Assembly (NCBI RefSeq): GCF_002811475.1
Contig: NZ_NPDL01000001.1
Span: forward strand, 434,001 to 498,000
Origin: Leptospira hartskeerlii
Lineage (GTDB): Bacteria > Spirochaetota > Leptospiria > Leptospirales > Leptospiraceae
DNA length: 64,000 bases
Reading direction: 5' to 3'
A program made the translations under genes and the position numbers. The notes beneath the pieces were generated by a model. That model had not been told where the DNA came from. It saw nothing but the letters and a program-made list of their open reading frames with translations, and made no database searches. This document shows, one piece after another, positions 1-8,539 of the stretch (within the stretch, counting starts at the first letter, position 1; each line of letters starts with the position of its first letter).

Positions 1-2
1 GT

Positions 3-311
3 CCTTGGGAAAGCGCTACTCTCGGCCATTTTGATGATGTAGAGATCCCTGAATACGGACACTTGAATTTATATTTAGGGCCACTAGGAATAGAGTGTTT
101 AGGCTCCTTGGTAACTTCAGAAGAGAAGAAGGACCCACTTCCTATCAAACAAAAGCCTGCTGCTAAGGAAGAAGTGAAGAAGGAGACAGTTGCATCTGTA
201 CCTTCTAAAAAAGTTTCTCCTAAAAAGACTGTGACTAAGAAAGCAAGTCCTGCTAAAAAGAAAACGGCTAAAGTTTCTCCTAAAAAAGCGAAACCTAAGA
301 AGAAACGTTAA
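3..311 (+). CDS. C-terminal fragment of a protein with a lysine/proline-rich tail
   Basis: The reading frame is open from the first bases of the window, so this is the 3' end of a gene that starts upstream; the TTG at 63 need not be a start. The first ~40 residues look like the end of a globular domain and loosely resemble the closing beta domain of alpha-amylase/branching-type enzymes, but that is too little to assign. From about residue 45 the chain becomes a low-complexity tail of Lys, Pro, Ala, Ser and Thr with repeated SPKK, SPAKK and TKK units, as in histone H1 tails. Such tails bind nucleic acid or other polyanions in other proteins; here that is inference. It ends one base before the convergent channel gene's stop codon. 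Confidence 0.6.
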   Translation, partial: PWESATLGHFDDVEIPEYGHLNLYLGPLGIECLGSLVTSEEKKDPLPIKQKPAAKEEVKKETVASVPSKKVSPKKTVTKKASPAKKKTAKVSPKKAKPKKKR

Positions 312-312
312 A

Positions 313-2268
313 CTAAGACTGATCTTCCGATAGAACGATAAAAGAATCTGACTCGTGTAAGGTAAAAAATTCCAACTTATCCGGGATCAAATATACTCCA
401 TAACCTTTGGATTCGTCTGTTTCTTCTGAAACGATACGTATCCCGAAACAGGTTTCCTTTCTTTGTTGGGCCGCTAACATACAGTCTGCAAAATTCACAC
501 GTTTTGGAAAGTCCTCAAAATATAAAAATGCAGGTTTAAGATAGATTTCACTTCCGTTCGGATCGAATAGGCTATCGTAGACTCTCATAACGTCCGGTTC
601 TTGGGAAACTTGGGCCATCATTTTGGAAACGAATTGGTTCGAGATCAAAAAGTCTTTCACTCCTGTTTCCAAAACCAACTCAGTGTTTTCAGAATTCATA
701 ATTTCAGTGATTAGCTGAGTTTCCACCCTTTTAGCGCCTGCCTGATGTTTCTTCTTGAAGTATTGGCGAAACCTTAACAAAAGAGAGATAGTCCTTGCGT
801 CAACTTCCTCAATGTTCTCCTTCTCCTCGGCTAAGAATATTACGGAATCATACTGTTCTGGAGAGAGTTTTTCCAAAATACCTTCTTGAGAGAGATTTGC
901 GATCAAGGATCTGAGTTTGATCTGAGGATATTTTGTCTTCAGTTTTGCAAGAACGGTTTTGATTTCTTCGCTGGATCCATGTATCAAAAGATCGATTTGA
1001 GAATCAGGAGAAGAGAATTTCGCATACTCATCTACGATGATCTTACTTTTGGAATTCCAACCTACGATCAATTGTTTGTCGATTGGCCGAGAAAGAGTCG
1101 TGTTCGGATAAGAAAGTGCAGGGGTTACAGCAACGGGCTTTTCATCGAATTTGATCTTTGAATCGTCTTCCGCAAGAATGATCGCATCTTCTTCATTCTC
1201 CGGTAAATATTCAGGATTGGGATTTAAAATAATTTCTCCGTTGGTCTTTCTAAAACCGAAAGGAACCGATTCCTTGAATCTAAATGAAATTTCGGAATAG
1301 TTTAAGCCTCTCCAACCGTTCTTCGGCTTATAAAAATAGATCTCATTTCCTTCAAAGCCAACCAAATTAGAATACACGATCGCAAGACCGGAAGTTCTGG
1401 AAGTTTGCACAAGCAACTTGGATAGAATACTTCTTTCATCCATGACCCGAACCGATTCTGAAAGATCTACGGCAATATTTCGATTTTCTAATCCGTGAAG
1501 TTCAGCAACGATCGGAGGCAAACCGGATTCTCCGTTTAATGCAACAAGTGCCATGATTGACTTTAATACTTTTGCATCTCCGATAGATTTACCTTCTTCC
1601 GATTCTTCCGAACCGGAAGGATTTAAGATGATGATACTTTTTGCCTTCGAAGCATTTACTTTCTTTAAGGAATGAAGATGAGAAGGTAGTCCGGATCTCG
1701 TGATAATTTTTGTAGTCTTAGTGTTTTCTAGATTTTCGGAAAGAAAATCATCCATTTCTTCCTTATCGTTGTCCGCAAGTATAACTGCTGCTTTTCCTGA
1801 TTCGGAAGAATTTGCTTCTATCAATTCTCTTAATATTTCAATGGTCCGTATTCCGAATCCCAAGATTAACGTATGACCAGATTCTAAAACATCACTTTTA
1901 CCTTTTCTGAGTTCTTGTATTTTCTGATCGAATTGGTTTGTGATAAATGCAACTAAGCTAGAGAATAAAACTAAACCGGAAAATACGCTTAGTATACCGA
2001 CAATTTTATTGAACCAGTTGGATTCTCCATCTTCTGCAACTGCTCCTGCATCTGAGATCTGCAAGAACACTCTCCACAAAAAGTCGCCAGACTCTTTGAT
2101 GGACTCATCCGGAAAGAGAAATGTCCCAAGTATCCTCACAAAAGATAAGAATACGAACGCTCCTAAGAATAGGGTCATTAGCGCCGCAAATACGGAACCT
2201 CCTCCCTTAGACATAAAGTTATCGAAGTGGTAACGGAGCTTCTTAAAAATGCTGACTTTCTCTTTCAT
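313..2268 (-). CDS. CASTOR/POLLUX-type ion channel with RCK-like domains
   Basis: Predicted inner-membrane cation channel with cytoplasmic NAD-binding-like regulatory domains, 651 aa. One hydrophobic helix lies at about residues 25-50. A pore-loop-like stretch reading SDAGA follows at about 72-76, then a second helix at about 88-111. CASTOR/POLLUX/SYM8 channels use an ADAG-type filter rather than the TVGYG of classic K+ channels, so the SDAG stretch is the main reason for this call. The cytoplasmic part starts with a Rossmann motif (GFG, residues 137-139), as in TrkA-N/RCK domains, and is long enough for two such units. It is convergent with the gene at the window start and appears monocistronic. 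A generic TrkA-N protein is the alternative. Confidence 0.75.
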   Translation of the reverse strand: MKEKVSIFKKLRYHFDNFMSKGGGSVFAALMTLFLGAFVFLSFVRILGTFLFPDESIKESGDFLWRVFLQISDAGAVAEDGESNWFNKIVGILSVFSGLVLFSSLVAFITNQFDQKIQELRKGKSDVLESGHTLILGFGIRTIEILRELIEANSSESGKAAVILADNDKEEMDDFLSENLENTKTTKIITRSGLPSHLHSLKKVNASKAKSIIILNPSGSEESEEGKSIGDAKVLKSIMALVALNGESGLPPIVAELHGLENRNIAVDLSESVRVMDERSILSKLLVQTSRTSGLAIVYSNLVGFEGNEIYFYKPKNGWRGLNYSEISFRFKESVPFGFRKTNGEIILNPNPEYLPENEEDAIILAEDDSKIKFDEKPVAVTPALSYPNTTLSRPIDKQLIVGWNSKSKIIVDEYAKFSSPDSQIDLLIHGSSEEIKTVLAKLKTKYPQIKLRSLIANLSQEGILEKLSPEQYDSVIFLAEEKENIEEVDARTISLLLRFRQYFKKKHQAGAKRVETQLITEIMNSENTELVLETGVKDFLISNQFVSKMMAQVSQEPDVMRVYDSLFDPNGSEIYLKPAFLYFEDFPKRVNFADCMLAAQQRKETCFGIRIVSEETDESKGYGVYLIPDKLEFFTLHESDSFIVLSEDQS

Positions 2269-2447
2269 GAGGGCTGAAGATTAGTCATAGAATCCTCCAT
2301 TTCAAATCTAAAATCCTAAGACTGGAAATTTATTTTTGAGCAAGATTCGACTTCGGGTTCAAAAATCCGGAAGACTTTTATAATCGATCTAAATTCGAAT
2401 ATTTATAGAACCGGATCTAAGATTTTGACCGACAGAATTCAAGGAAT

Positions 2448-3320
2448 ATGAAACACTCGCTCGATCGGATTATGGCTCGCATCTTCTTCTTTTTTCTTAA
2501 CTGCGTATTCTTTATATTCTCCTGTAATTCTCCCCAAGTAACCGCTTACCAGGAACATAGTGAGCATCACGAATTTATAGGCAGTTGTTTGGATTTTTTG
2601 GCGGGAAACGACTCTTTCGTTCCTTTGACGGACGCAGTCGCCCTAGAGGAATTACGACATTCTGCCGAAGAACATGCCTCTAATAGTGTGATCATCGGAG
2701 ATCTGTATTATGATTTAACCCAGAAAGAAGGAAGACATTTCTATTTGGAAAGTGATGATTCGATTGCCTATTATCGTCCGCAAGCGGTTGTACTCGGAGG
2801 ATGGGAGATGATCCAGCATCTATGTGCTCGTCATATCCGGCATGAAATAGAAAGAGGATTTGCAAGATCTTCTTCCATAGTAAGAAAAGATCAAGCTTCC
2901 ATGAAAGAGGCGGAAACACTTGCGGAAAAAAATCTGATCATCTATTTGAAATTCGCGGAAGCTTCTAAGGGGAAACCGAGCCATATCAGAAATTTTCTTT
3001 TTATTCCGGTTTCTAGATTTCTGAAGAAGGGAGGCGGGATTTATTTTCCTTCCTGCAATCTGATGGATAAGATGAAAGATCCGATCCTTTACGGATTACA
3101 AAGTGCGAAAAGAAATCCGGAAACTATGACTGCTTGGACCCAGATGATGTTAGCGGTTACGAACTTCTCCGCTACTCATGCTCAAGAATGTAAGGTAAGT
3201 GCGGAAAGTCCTTTAAAACTTTTACAAGCAGAGAAGACAGAACTAAGGGACGTACTTGAAGAGCCTCAAAAAAATAAGTCTACTTCTAAAATCAAATTTG
3301 GACCTAAAACAAGGCGATGA
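2448..3320 (+). CDS. Hypothetical lipoprotein
   Basis: I do not recognise this 290-aa protein. It begins with a basic n-region and a Phe-rich hydrophobic core (residues 12-25) ending in FIFSC, a plausible spirochaetal lipobox with the lipidated Cys near residue 26. The mature part is soluble, rich in His and Glu at first (EHSEHHE), with no transmembrane segment. The C-terminus is strongly basic. It ends 7 bp from the 3' end of the convergent TetR gene, with no clear terminator between them. The ATG at 2448 follows AAGGAAT, an acceptable ribosome site. The cellular location, periplasmic face of a membrane, is inferred from the signal only. Confidence 0.6.
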   Translation: MKHSLDRIMARIFFFFLNCVFFIFSCNSPQVTAYQEHSEHHEFIGSCLDFLAGNDSFVPLTDAVALEELRHSAEEHASNSVIIGDLYYDLTQKEGRHFYLESDDSIAYYRPQAVVLGGWEMIQHLCARHIRHEIERGFARSSSIVRKDQASMKEAETLAEKNLIIYLKFAEASKGKPSHIRNFLFIPVSRFLKKGGGIYFPSCNLMDKMKDPILYGLQSAKRNPETMTAWTQMMLAVTNFSATHAQECKVSAESPLKLLQAEKTELRDVLEEPQKNKSTSKIKFGPKTRR

Positions 3321-3327
3321 ATTCGAC

Positions 3328-3939
3328 TTATTTAGCGGTATATTCTTCGAAGATCTCTCTGAGACTATCTTCCATTTCTCGAATATAGCGCAGATCTTTG
3401 GTCATTCTCCAGAGAGTGATGGAACCGTGATACGCCATTAGAACTCTTCTGGAAACATATTGAATATCCATACTTCTGGAAAATTGTCCGGAAGCTACTG
3501 CGCGACTCAGATAATCTCTGATCATCTTAGTCCATTTCTCAGCGATACCTTTTAAAAATTCCGTATATTCGGGATCCGCATCCATGACTTGATTTGCGAA
3601 ACCTGCAAAAGGATCTCCGAAAAATTCATGATGACGGATCTGTCTTTCTTTCAAGATCACCCAAGCTCTTAAAAATTCTTGGACCTCAGGATATCTTTCC
3701 ATAAGAGAAGCAAGATCAGAAAGAGTCTTCTCTTCCTGACGAGCAAGGTATGCGATCCCTAGTTCTTTTTTAGAAGGAAAATGATCGTAAAGACTAGCAG
3801 CCACTGAACCGGATTCTTGGATAATCTGTCTCATTCCGGTATTGGAAAATCCCTGTTTGTAGAAAAGATCTGTCGCAGTATCCAGAATTCTTTCTCGGAC
3901 GCTGGCTCCGGAATCTCTTTTTTTTCTCTGAGCGGTCAT
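3328..3939 (-). CDS. TetR/AcrR-family transcriptional regulator
   Basis: DNA-binding repressor of 203 aa. The N-terminus (residues 12-60) has the TetR helix-turn-helix layout: [17 protein letters not shown], then IIQESG and [11 protein letters not shown]. The remaining ~140 residues are the helical ligand-binding and dimerisation domain. It is divergent from a thioesterase-thiolase cluster, and the shared intergenic region holds a 16-bp palindrome at 4021-4036. Local repression of that cluster, relieved by an acyl-CoA or related ligand, is a reasonable inference. The ATG at 3939 gives the N-terminal length usual for the family. The ligand cannot be read from the sequence. Confidence 0.85.
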   Translation of the reverse strand: MTAQRKKRDSGASVRERILDTATDLFYKQGFSNTGMRQIIQESGSVAASLYDHFPSKKELGIAYLARQEEKTLSDLASLMERYPEVQEFLRAWVILKERQIRHHEFFGDPFAGFANQVMDADPEYTEFLKGIAEKWTKMIRDYLSRAVASGQFSRSMDIQYVSRRVLMAYHGSITLWRMTKDLRYIREMEDSLREIFEEYTAK

Positions 3940-4020
3940 GTGCTTAAATACGTTATTTTTTCAGTATTGCCTTAAAAACCTCGTTTCGTCAATAGAATTT
4001 GGGTTTAGCGTATAAAAAAC

Positions 4021-4036
4021 CAGAACGAACGTTCTG
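4021..4036. promoter_or_regulatory. Candidate TetR operator
   Basis: The 16-mer CAGAACGAACGTTCTG has perfect 7-bp arms (CAGAACG/CGTTCTG) around a central AA. It sits between the TetR gene at 3328-3939 and the divergent thioesterase gene, flanked by A- and T-runs. Size and symmetry fit a TetR-dimer operator. Function is inferred from position and symmetry. Confidence 0.6.
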
Positions 4037-4093
4037 TATTTTTTTATTGCCCCGATTTCCCAGGGGTCTAAGCTAGTGTCAGGACGGTTCAAA

Positions 4094-4957
4094 ATGTCTG
4101 TTACGGAAAAAGAACAAGTCAGAACCAGATTTTCGGATCTAGATACTCAAAGACATGCCACTAGTAGGACGTATGAAGACTCTTGTCTAGGGGATAGATA
4201 TCGTATCTTAGAAGAAGCGGGCTATTCTTGGAAAAGAATGATCGAAGAATCAGTTCGATTACAAACCGTCGGAGCAGATATTCGCTTCCTTGCCCAACAA
4301 ATGGAAAACACTGAGTTATCCATACGCACTAGTTATCGTTCCGGTGGGGACGGCCTGTTAACCTTCTCCCAAGAAGTTTTGGATCCAAACGGAAAAGTAG
4401 CCGCAGAGATCAAAACGTTAGCAAGAACTGAGAAAGCCGGAAAACCTTTCCAGCTAATTGCAGCCCAAGATCCATCCGAAGAGCTGATCTTATCATTCGA
4501 ATCTGTACCTTCTTTTTCCGGATCTTGTGAGCGCACACTGGCAGAAAGGGATCTTTTTTACTGCGAACGAAATCCATTCGGCGATTACAATCCTTCTCAC
4601 TATTGGCGACTATTGGAAGAAGGTCGTTGGAATTTTACTGCAGAATGTGGACTTAGCCTAGAAGATCTGGTCGCAATGGACACCACACTTTTCTACATGG
4701 GCGGAAAGATACGTTATCGTAAACCTCTCGCTGCAGGCAGAAGAGCTAAGATACAAACCTGGATTCATAGTTTTGATAAAATTTGGAGCCGTATGAGACA
4801 AGAGGTCAGCGACTCCGAAACTGGAGAGATCCTGGCGGAATCTATGGATGATCTGCTAGTAGTATCGGTAAGCAAGGCCAGACCTAAAAAACCTGGAGAG
4901 GATTTGCTGAAAGTATTCGCAAGGGTCACCGAATTTCCTGAGGGGGTCCCCAAATGA
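4094..4957 (+). CDS. Double-hotdog acyl-CoA thioesterase-like protein
   Basis: Predicted acyl-thioester hydrolase of ~287 aa built from two hotdog-fold halves. The first half has the 4HBT-type opening RTRFSDLDTQRHATSRTYED; the second begins near residue 160 with NPFGDYNPSHYWRLLEEG and contains a strand pair like those of medium- and long-chain acyl thioesterases. The ATG at 4094 is preceded by AGGA; an in-frame GTG at 4076 (AGGGG upstream) would add six residues and cannot be excluded. It is the first gene of a cluster with two thiolases and a further hotdog protein, which points to fatty-acyl-CoA metabolism. Substrate chain length is unknown. Confidence 0.65.
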   Translation: MSVTEKEQVRTRFSDLDTQRHATSRTYEDSCLGDRYRILEEAGYSWKRMIEESVRLQTVGADIRFLAQQMENTELSIRTSYRSGGDGLLTFSQEVLDPNGKVAAEIKTLARTEKAGKPFQLIAAQDPSEELILSFESVPSFSGSCERTLAERDLFYCERNPFGDYNPSHYWRLLEEGRWNFTAECGLSLEDLVAMDTTLFYMGGKIRYRKPLAAGRRAKIQTWIHSFDKIWSRMRQEVSDSETGEILAESMDDLLVVSVSKARPKKPGEDLLKVFARVTEFPEGVPK

Positions 4958-5009
4958 AATATTATCTTATTCTAATGAACGTACCAAATAAAAGGTCTGG
5001 AGAAAGACA

Positions 5010-6335
5010 ATGAAACTCGATAAAAAGTTGGCGATTTGTACGCCAAGAAGAACTCCCTTCGCTCAGATTGCGAAAGCTTTAGGACCCTATCCTGGCCATC
5101 ACCTAGGTCGCATAGTGGCTGAAGACGTTATTGCAAAGAGTGGAGTTAAAAAAGATCAAATCGACGGGATCGTAGTCGGAGAAGGTTTCTCTAACGCTCC
5201 GAACTCCGCGAGAGTGATCGCTAACCTGATCGGACTCAGAGACGAAGTTCCTTCGATCACGGTTTCTAACAACTGTGTATCCGGTATGGAAGCTCTCTCC
5301 GAAGCAGCTCGCCGTATCGTTCTTGGAGAAGGAGAGCTTTTCCTAGTAATCGGAGAGGAATCCCAAACTTCTATGCCTTTCGTAGTGAAAAACGCAAGAT
5401 TGAACAAGAAAGCTGGATCTTTGGACAAACTAAAAAAACTTCTTCCTGACAATCTTCCTGAAGGTGTTGAACTTAGGGACACTCTTGAGGACGGACTTGG
5501 CGACGGAGAAACTTCTTACGGAATGCAGGTAACTGCTGAGATCCTTGCTCAGAATTACGAACTTTCCCGCGAAATCACCGACAAACTCGCTTTTGAATCT
5601 TTCAAGAGAGCATTAGAATCTTCTAAAGCAGGAAAATATGCTCCGTTCATTATCCCAATGAAAGATGAAGACGGAACTGAACTTACTATTGATGAAGCAG
5701 TTGGACTTCGCGAAGGACTTGTTGAAAACCCAAGCCGTATGGGAAGAGCAATGCTTCTTTTTGAAAATCCTCAGATGAAATTTGACGAGTTCAAAACCAA
5801 GTATTCCAAGTATCTTAAAAAATCTCACGGACCAACCGTTTCTATCTTCAACGCGAGCCCTCGTTCCGATGGAGCAGCCGGTGTTATTCTAACTACTGTT
5901 GAAAAAGCAAAAGCTCTAGGATTAAAGATCGAAGCAGTTCTTTCCGGATGGAAAATGCATGGTGTAGATCCTAACTTGATGGGAATCGGACAAGCTTATG
6001 CTACCGAGGAACTTCTTAAAGACACCGGAGTTAAGATCGAAGATGTAGACTACGTTGAGATCCACGAAGCGTTTGCAGCAACTGCAGTCGCAGCTCTTGT
6101 TCAAATCGAAAAAGATACCGGTTGGAAATGGGAACAAAAATTCGACGAGAAGAAGATCAACCCTAACGGTGGATCTATTGCGATCGGTCACCCGTTCGGA
6201 GCAACTGGTATCCGTTTAGTGGGTAACGCGATTATGGATCTTCAAGAAGATCCTAAAGCTAAAAAAGTAGTTATCACTGCTTGTGCTCACGGTGGAATTG
6301 CAGGAGCAATGCTCATCGAAAGATTCGAAGGTTAA
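5010..6335 (+). CDS. Thiolase (acetyl-CoA acyltransferase, FadI-like), copy 1
   Basis: Cytoplasmic 441-aa thiolase that cleaves 3-ketoacyl-CoA or condenses acetyl-CoA. The nucleophilic Cys is at about residue 89 in NNCVSGMEA. The active-site loop is HEAF (His ~352), as in the beta subunit of trifunctional beta-oxidation complexes, rather than NEAF. The base His is in GGSIAIGHPFGATG (~394) and the second Cys is in ACAHGG (~425), so the catalytic set looks complete. A good ribosome site (GGAGAAAG) precedes ATG 5010. It follows the thioesterase by ~50 bp and ends in a strong terminator, with a close paralogue next. Degradative use is inferred from HEAF and the neighbours. Confidence 0.88.
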   Translation: MKLDKKLAICTPRRTPFAQIAKALGPYPGHHLGRIVAEDVIAKSGVKKDQIDGIVVGEGFSNAPNSARVIANLIGLRDEVPSITVSNNCVSGMEALSEAARRIVLGEGELFLVIGEESQTSMPFVVKNARLNKKAGSLDKLKKLLPDNLPEGVELRDTLEDGLGDGETSYGMQVTAEILAQNYELSREITDKLAFESFKRALESSKAGKYAPFIIPMKDEDGTELTIDEAVGLREGLVENPSRMGRAMLLFENPQMKFDEFKTKYSKYLKKSHGPTVSIFNASPRSDGAAGVILTTVEKAKALGLKIEAVLSGWKMHGVDPNLMGIGQAYATEELLKDTGVKIEDVDYVEIHEAFAATAVAALVQIEKDTGWKWEQKFDEKKINPNGGSIAIGHPFGATGIRLVGNAIMDLQEDPKAKKVVITACAHGGIAGAMLIERFEG

Positions 6336-6357
6336 TTATTAGCCTCTTGAATTGAAT

Positions 6358-6398
6358 AAAGGCCCTGGGGAAGGAAACTTCTTCAGGGCCTTTTTTTT
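6358..6398 (+). terminator. Rho-independent terminator after thiolase 1
   Basis: GGCCCTG (6361-6367) pairs with CAGGGCC (6384-6390); the inner part adds GAAG/CTTC around a GAAA loop. A run of eight T follows, making this one of the clearest terminators in the window. It separates the two thiolase genes, so copy 2 probably has its own promoter. Confidence 0.9.
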
Positions 6399-6431
6399 GC
6401 TTTCAATGTTCTCGGTTTTATGGTCTAAATA

Positions 6432-6443
6432 GTGTATATACAC
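6432..6443. promoter_or_regulatory. Palindrome upstream of thiolase 2
   Basis: GTGTATATACAC is a perfect 12-bp palindrome in the 146-bp gap between the thiolase genes, about 40 bp before the start of copy 2 and after the terminator of copy 1. It could be an operator or overlap a TA-rich -10 region. It does not resemble the 4021-4036 palindrome. Confidence 0.35.
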
Positions 6444-6481
6444 CAATTAAAAATTTTCGGAATTGAATCGGGAGAAAAACG

Positions 6482-7807
6482 ATGAAACTCGAAACTAAAC
6501 TCGCAATTTGCACTCCTCTTCGGACTCCATTCGCGCAGATAGCAAAAGGATTAGGAGCTTATCCAGCTCATCATTTAGGAAAGATCGTAGCGGAGAGTAT
6601 TATCCAAAAAAGTGGAATAAAAAAGGAAGATATAGACGGGATCGTAGTGGGGGAAGGTTTTCCAAGTTCTCCGAATCCAGCTCGTGTAATCGCAAATCTA
6701 ATCGGGCTAAGAGATGAAATTCCTTCTATCACTTTATCCAATAACTGTGTATCCGGATTGGAGGCGGTCTCCGAGGCTGCGAGAAGAATTATCTTGGGAG
6801 AGGGAGAAGTGTTCCTCGTGATCGGTGAAGAATCCCAGACCGACATGCCTTTTATTGTAAAGAATGCCCGCCTAAACAAAAAAACAGGGTCATTAGAAAA
6901 ATTGAATAAACTTTCGCCTGATAATTTTCCGGAAGGAGTTGAACTAAGAGACACTCTGGAGGACGGATTAGATGATGGGGAGAATTCTTACGGAATGCAA
7001 GTCACCGCAGAAATTCTTGCACAAAACTATGAATTATCTCGTGAGATTACTGATAAGGTTGCATTCGAATCATTTAAACGTACTTACGAATCTTCCATGG
7101 CAGGTAGATACGATTCATTCATCATTCCTGTAAAAGACCAGGAAGGTAATATGCTGAAAATAGATGAGGCAGTAGAACTCAGGAAAGGTCTCGTAGAAAA
7201 TCCAAGTAGAATGGGAAGAGCAATGCTTCTATTCGATAATCCTCAAAGTAAGTTCGAAGACTTTAAGAAAAAATACGGAAAAGATTTGAAGAAGACTCAC
7301 GGGCCTACTGTCTCTATCTTCAATGCAAGTCCTCGTTCCGATGGCGCCGCCGGAGTAATCATTACTACTGTGGAAAAAGCAAAGGTTTTAGGATTAAAAA
7401 TAGAAGGACTGCTTTCCGGATGGAGAATGAAAGGTGTTCATCCGAATCTTATGGGGCTTGGGCAAGCTGTAGCCACAGAAGGATTGCTAGAAGACCTACA
7501 ATTGAAACTGGAAGACATGGATTATATTGAGATCCATGAAGCTTACGCTTCCACTGCAGTCGCGGTAATGGAACAACTCAAAATGGATACTGGTTGGGAT
7601 TGGGAGAAAAGATTTGATGAGAAGAAGATCAATCCTAATGGAGGATCAATTGCGATCGGCCACCCATTCGGGGCGACAGGAGTTCGTTTAGTAAATAATG
7701 CGATCATGGATTTGCAAGAAGACCCTAAAGCAAATAAAGTGTTACTTACTGCATGTGCTCATGGAGGGATTGCGGGATCTATGTTAATTGAGAGATATAA
7801 AGGTTGA
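6482..7807 (+). CDS. Thiolase (acetyl-CoA acyltransferase, FadI-like), copy 2
   Basis: Exactly the same length as its upstream neighbour (441 aa) and alignable end to end without obvious gaps, with most residues identical. It keeps NNCVSG (Cys ~89), IHEAYAST (His in place, AF changed to AY), GHPFGATG and ACAHGG, so it should be active. Differences cluster in surface segments and in the acyl-pocket region (for example LGLGQAVATEG against MGIGQAYATEE). ATG 6482 follows GGGAG. Its own upstream region and the terminator before it suggest separate control. A tandem duplication with possible divergence in chain-length preference is inferred. Confidence 0.88.
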   Translation: MKLETKLAICTPLRTPFAQIAKGLGAYPAHHLGKIVAESIIQKSGIKKEDIDGIVVGEGFPSSPNPARVIANLIGLRDEIPSITLSNNCVSGLEAVSEAARRIILGEGEVFLVIGEESQTDMPFIVKNARLNKKTGSLEKLNKLSPDNFPEGVELRDTLEDGLDDGENSYGMQVTAEILAQNYELSREITDKVAFESFKRTYESSMAGRYDSFIIPVKDQEGNMLKIDEAVELRKGLVENPSRMGRAMLLFDNPQSKFEDFKKKYGKDLKKTHGPTVSIFNASPRSDGAAGVIITTVEKAKVLGLKIEGLLSGWRMKGVHPNLMGLGQAVATEGLLEDLQLKLEDMDYIEIHEAYASTAVAVMEQLKMDTGWDWEKRFDEKKINPNGGSIAIGHPFGATGVRLVNNAIMDLQEDPKANKVLLTACAHGGIAGSMLIERYKG

Positions 7808-7815
7808 ATGAAATC

Positions 7816-7864
7816 GATTCGTTTTACAAACGAATCTAAGAATAAATCGATCATCCTTATTCTT
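7816..7864 (+). terminator. Two consecutive hairpins after thiolase 2
   Basis: GATTCGTTT (7816-7824) and AAACGAATC (7828-7836) form a 9-bp stem with a 3-nt loop. A second stem pairs AAGAATAA (7838-7845) with TTATTCTT (7857-7864). The first hairpin starts 8 bp after the thiolase stop codon. There is only a short T-rich tail, so termination is likely but not proven. Confidence 0.5.
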
Positions 7865-7899
7865 TTCGATTTGATATAAAACGAACGAAATTTCTAACT

Positions 7900-8337
7900 A
7901 TGTATATGACAGAGAAATTCGACGTTTTATCTATACCTTTCAACGTTCATATCCAGCTTTCCAGACCTAAACAAGGAGAGGATGCTCTCTTAGTCATGGA
8001 AGATAAACCGATATATAAAAACCATGTAGGCTCCGGACACGCCGCGGCGTTATTCGCTCTCGCAGAAGGAAGTGGAGGTGAATACTTGCTTTCCAGAGTG
8101 GCCTCTCTTCCTTTTGAGATCATTCCAGTAGTGCGTAAGTCCGAAGTAAAATATAAGAAACCTGCGCAAGGCAGAGTGGTCTCTAAAGGAGTTATCGACG
8201 AAGAAGAATGGTCCACATTTATGGCCCAACTCGAAAAGAAGGGAAGAGCGGGTCTTACTGTTGGTGTAGAACTTTTCGACGAAACTCAATCGAATGTAGC
8301 AAGCTTCAGCTTTGATTGGTTTATCGCGAAGAAGTAA
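7900..8337 (+). CDS. Hotdog-fold protein (DUF4442/PaaI-like thioesterase)
   Basis: A 145-aa single-domain protein with the hotdog pattern: a short strand region, then KNHVGSGHAAALFALAEGSGGEYLL (residues ~47-70), which matches the N-H-G...A-x-F-x-L-A-E helix of DUF4442 and YiiD-C thioesterases. The strand EVKYKKPAQGRVVSKG follows at ~88-103. It probably hydrolyses or binds acyl-CoA esters. ATG 7900 and ATG 7906 are both possible; neither has a strong ribosome site. It lies downstream of the thiolase pair after two hairpins, so co-transcription is uncertain. Confidence 0.65.
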   Translation: MYMTEKFDVLSIPFNVHIQLSRPKQGEDALLVMEDKPIYKNHVGSGHAAALFALAEGSGGEYLLSRVASLPFEIIPVVRKSEVKYKKPAQGRVVSKGVIDEEEWSTFMAQLEKKGRAGLTVGVELFDETQSNVASFSFDWFIAKK

Positions 8338-8408
8338 AAGTCTTCACTTACATTAGTGTACCGATCACTTATATTCTAATTATAAAATTATTTGGTGCGC
8401 CTCTTTGA

Positions 8409-8450
8409 CGTTCGAAATAAATTCAAAACTTGTAATGCGTTTTTCGAACG
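8409..8450. promoter_or_regulatory. Spaced inverted repeat upstream of the ceramidase gene
   Basis: CGTTCGAAA (8409-8417) and TTTCGAACG (8442-8450) are perfect 9-bp inverted repeats with centres 33 bp apart, about three DNA turns. The perfect 8-mer ACGTACGT follows at 8448-8455. Same-face spacing suggests two regulator half-sites or sites in the 200-bp upstream region. Function is inferred. Confidence 0.4.
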
Positions 8451-8539
8451 TACGTGTACAATTACATCTTTTCTAAAAATTGTTTGACCTTCCTTAAATT
8501 TCGGTTAGGCCACTTCGCTGAACTGTGGAGGCAAGGGAA

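Noticed and set aside
2280..2447. Possible regulatory element between the channel and lipoprotein genes
   Set aside because: Only AT-rich sequence without a clear palindrome or promoter pair.
5156..6954. Long antisense frames within both thiolase genes
   Set aside because: They appear at matching places in two paralogues and reflect codon bias on the true strand, with no own signals.
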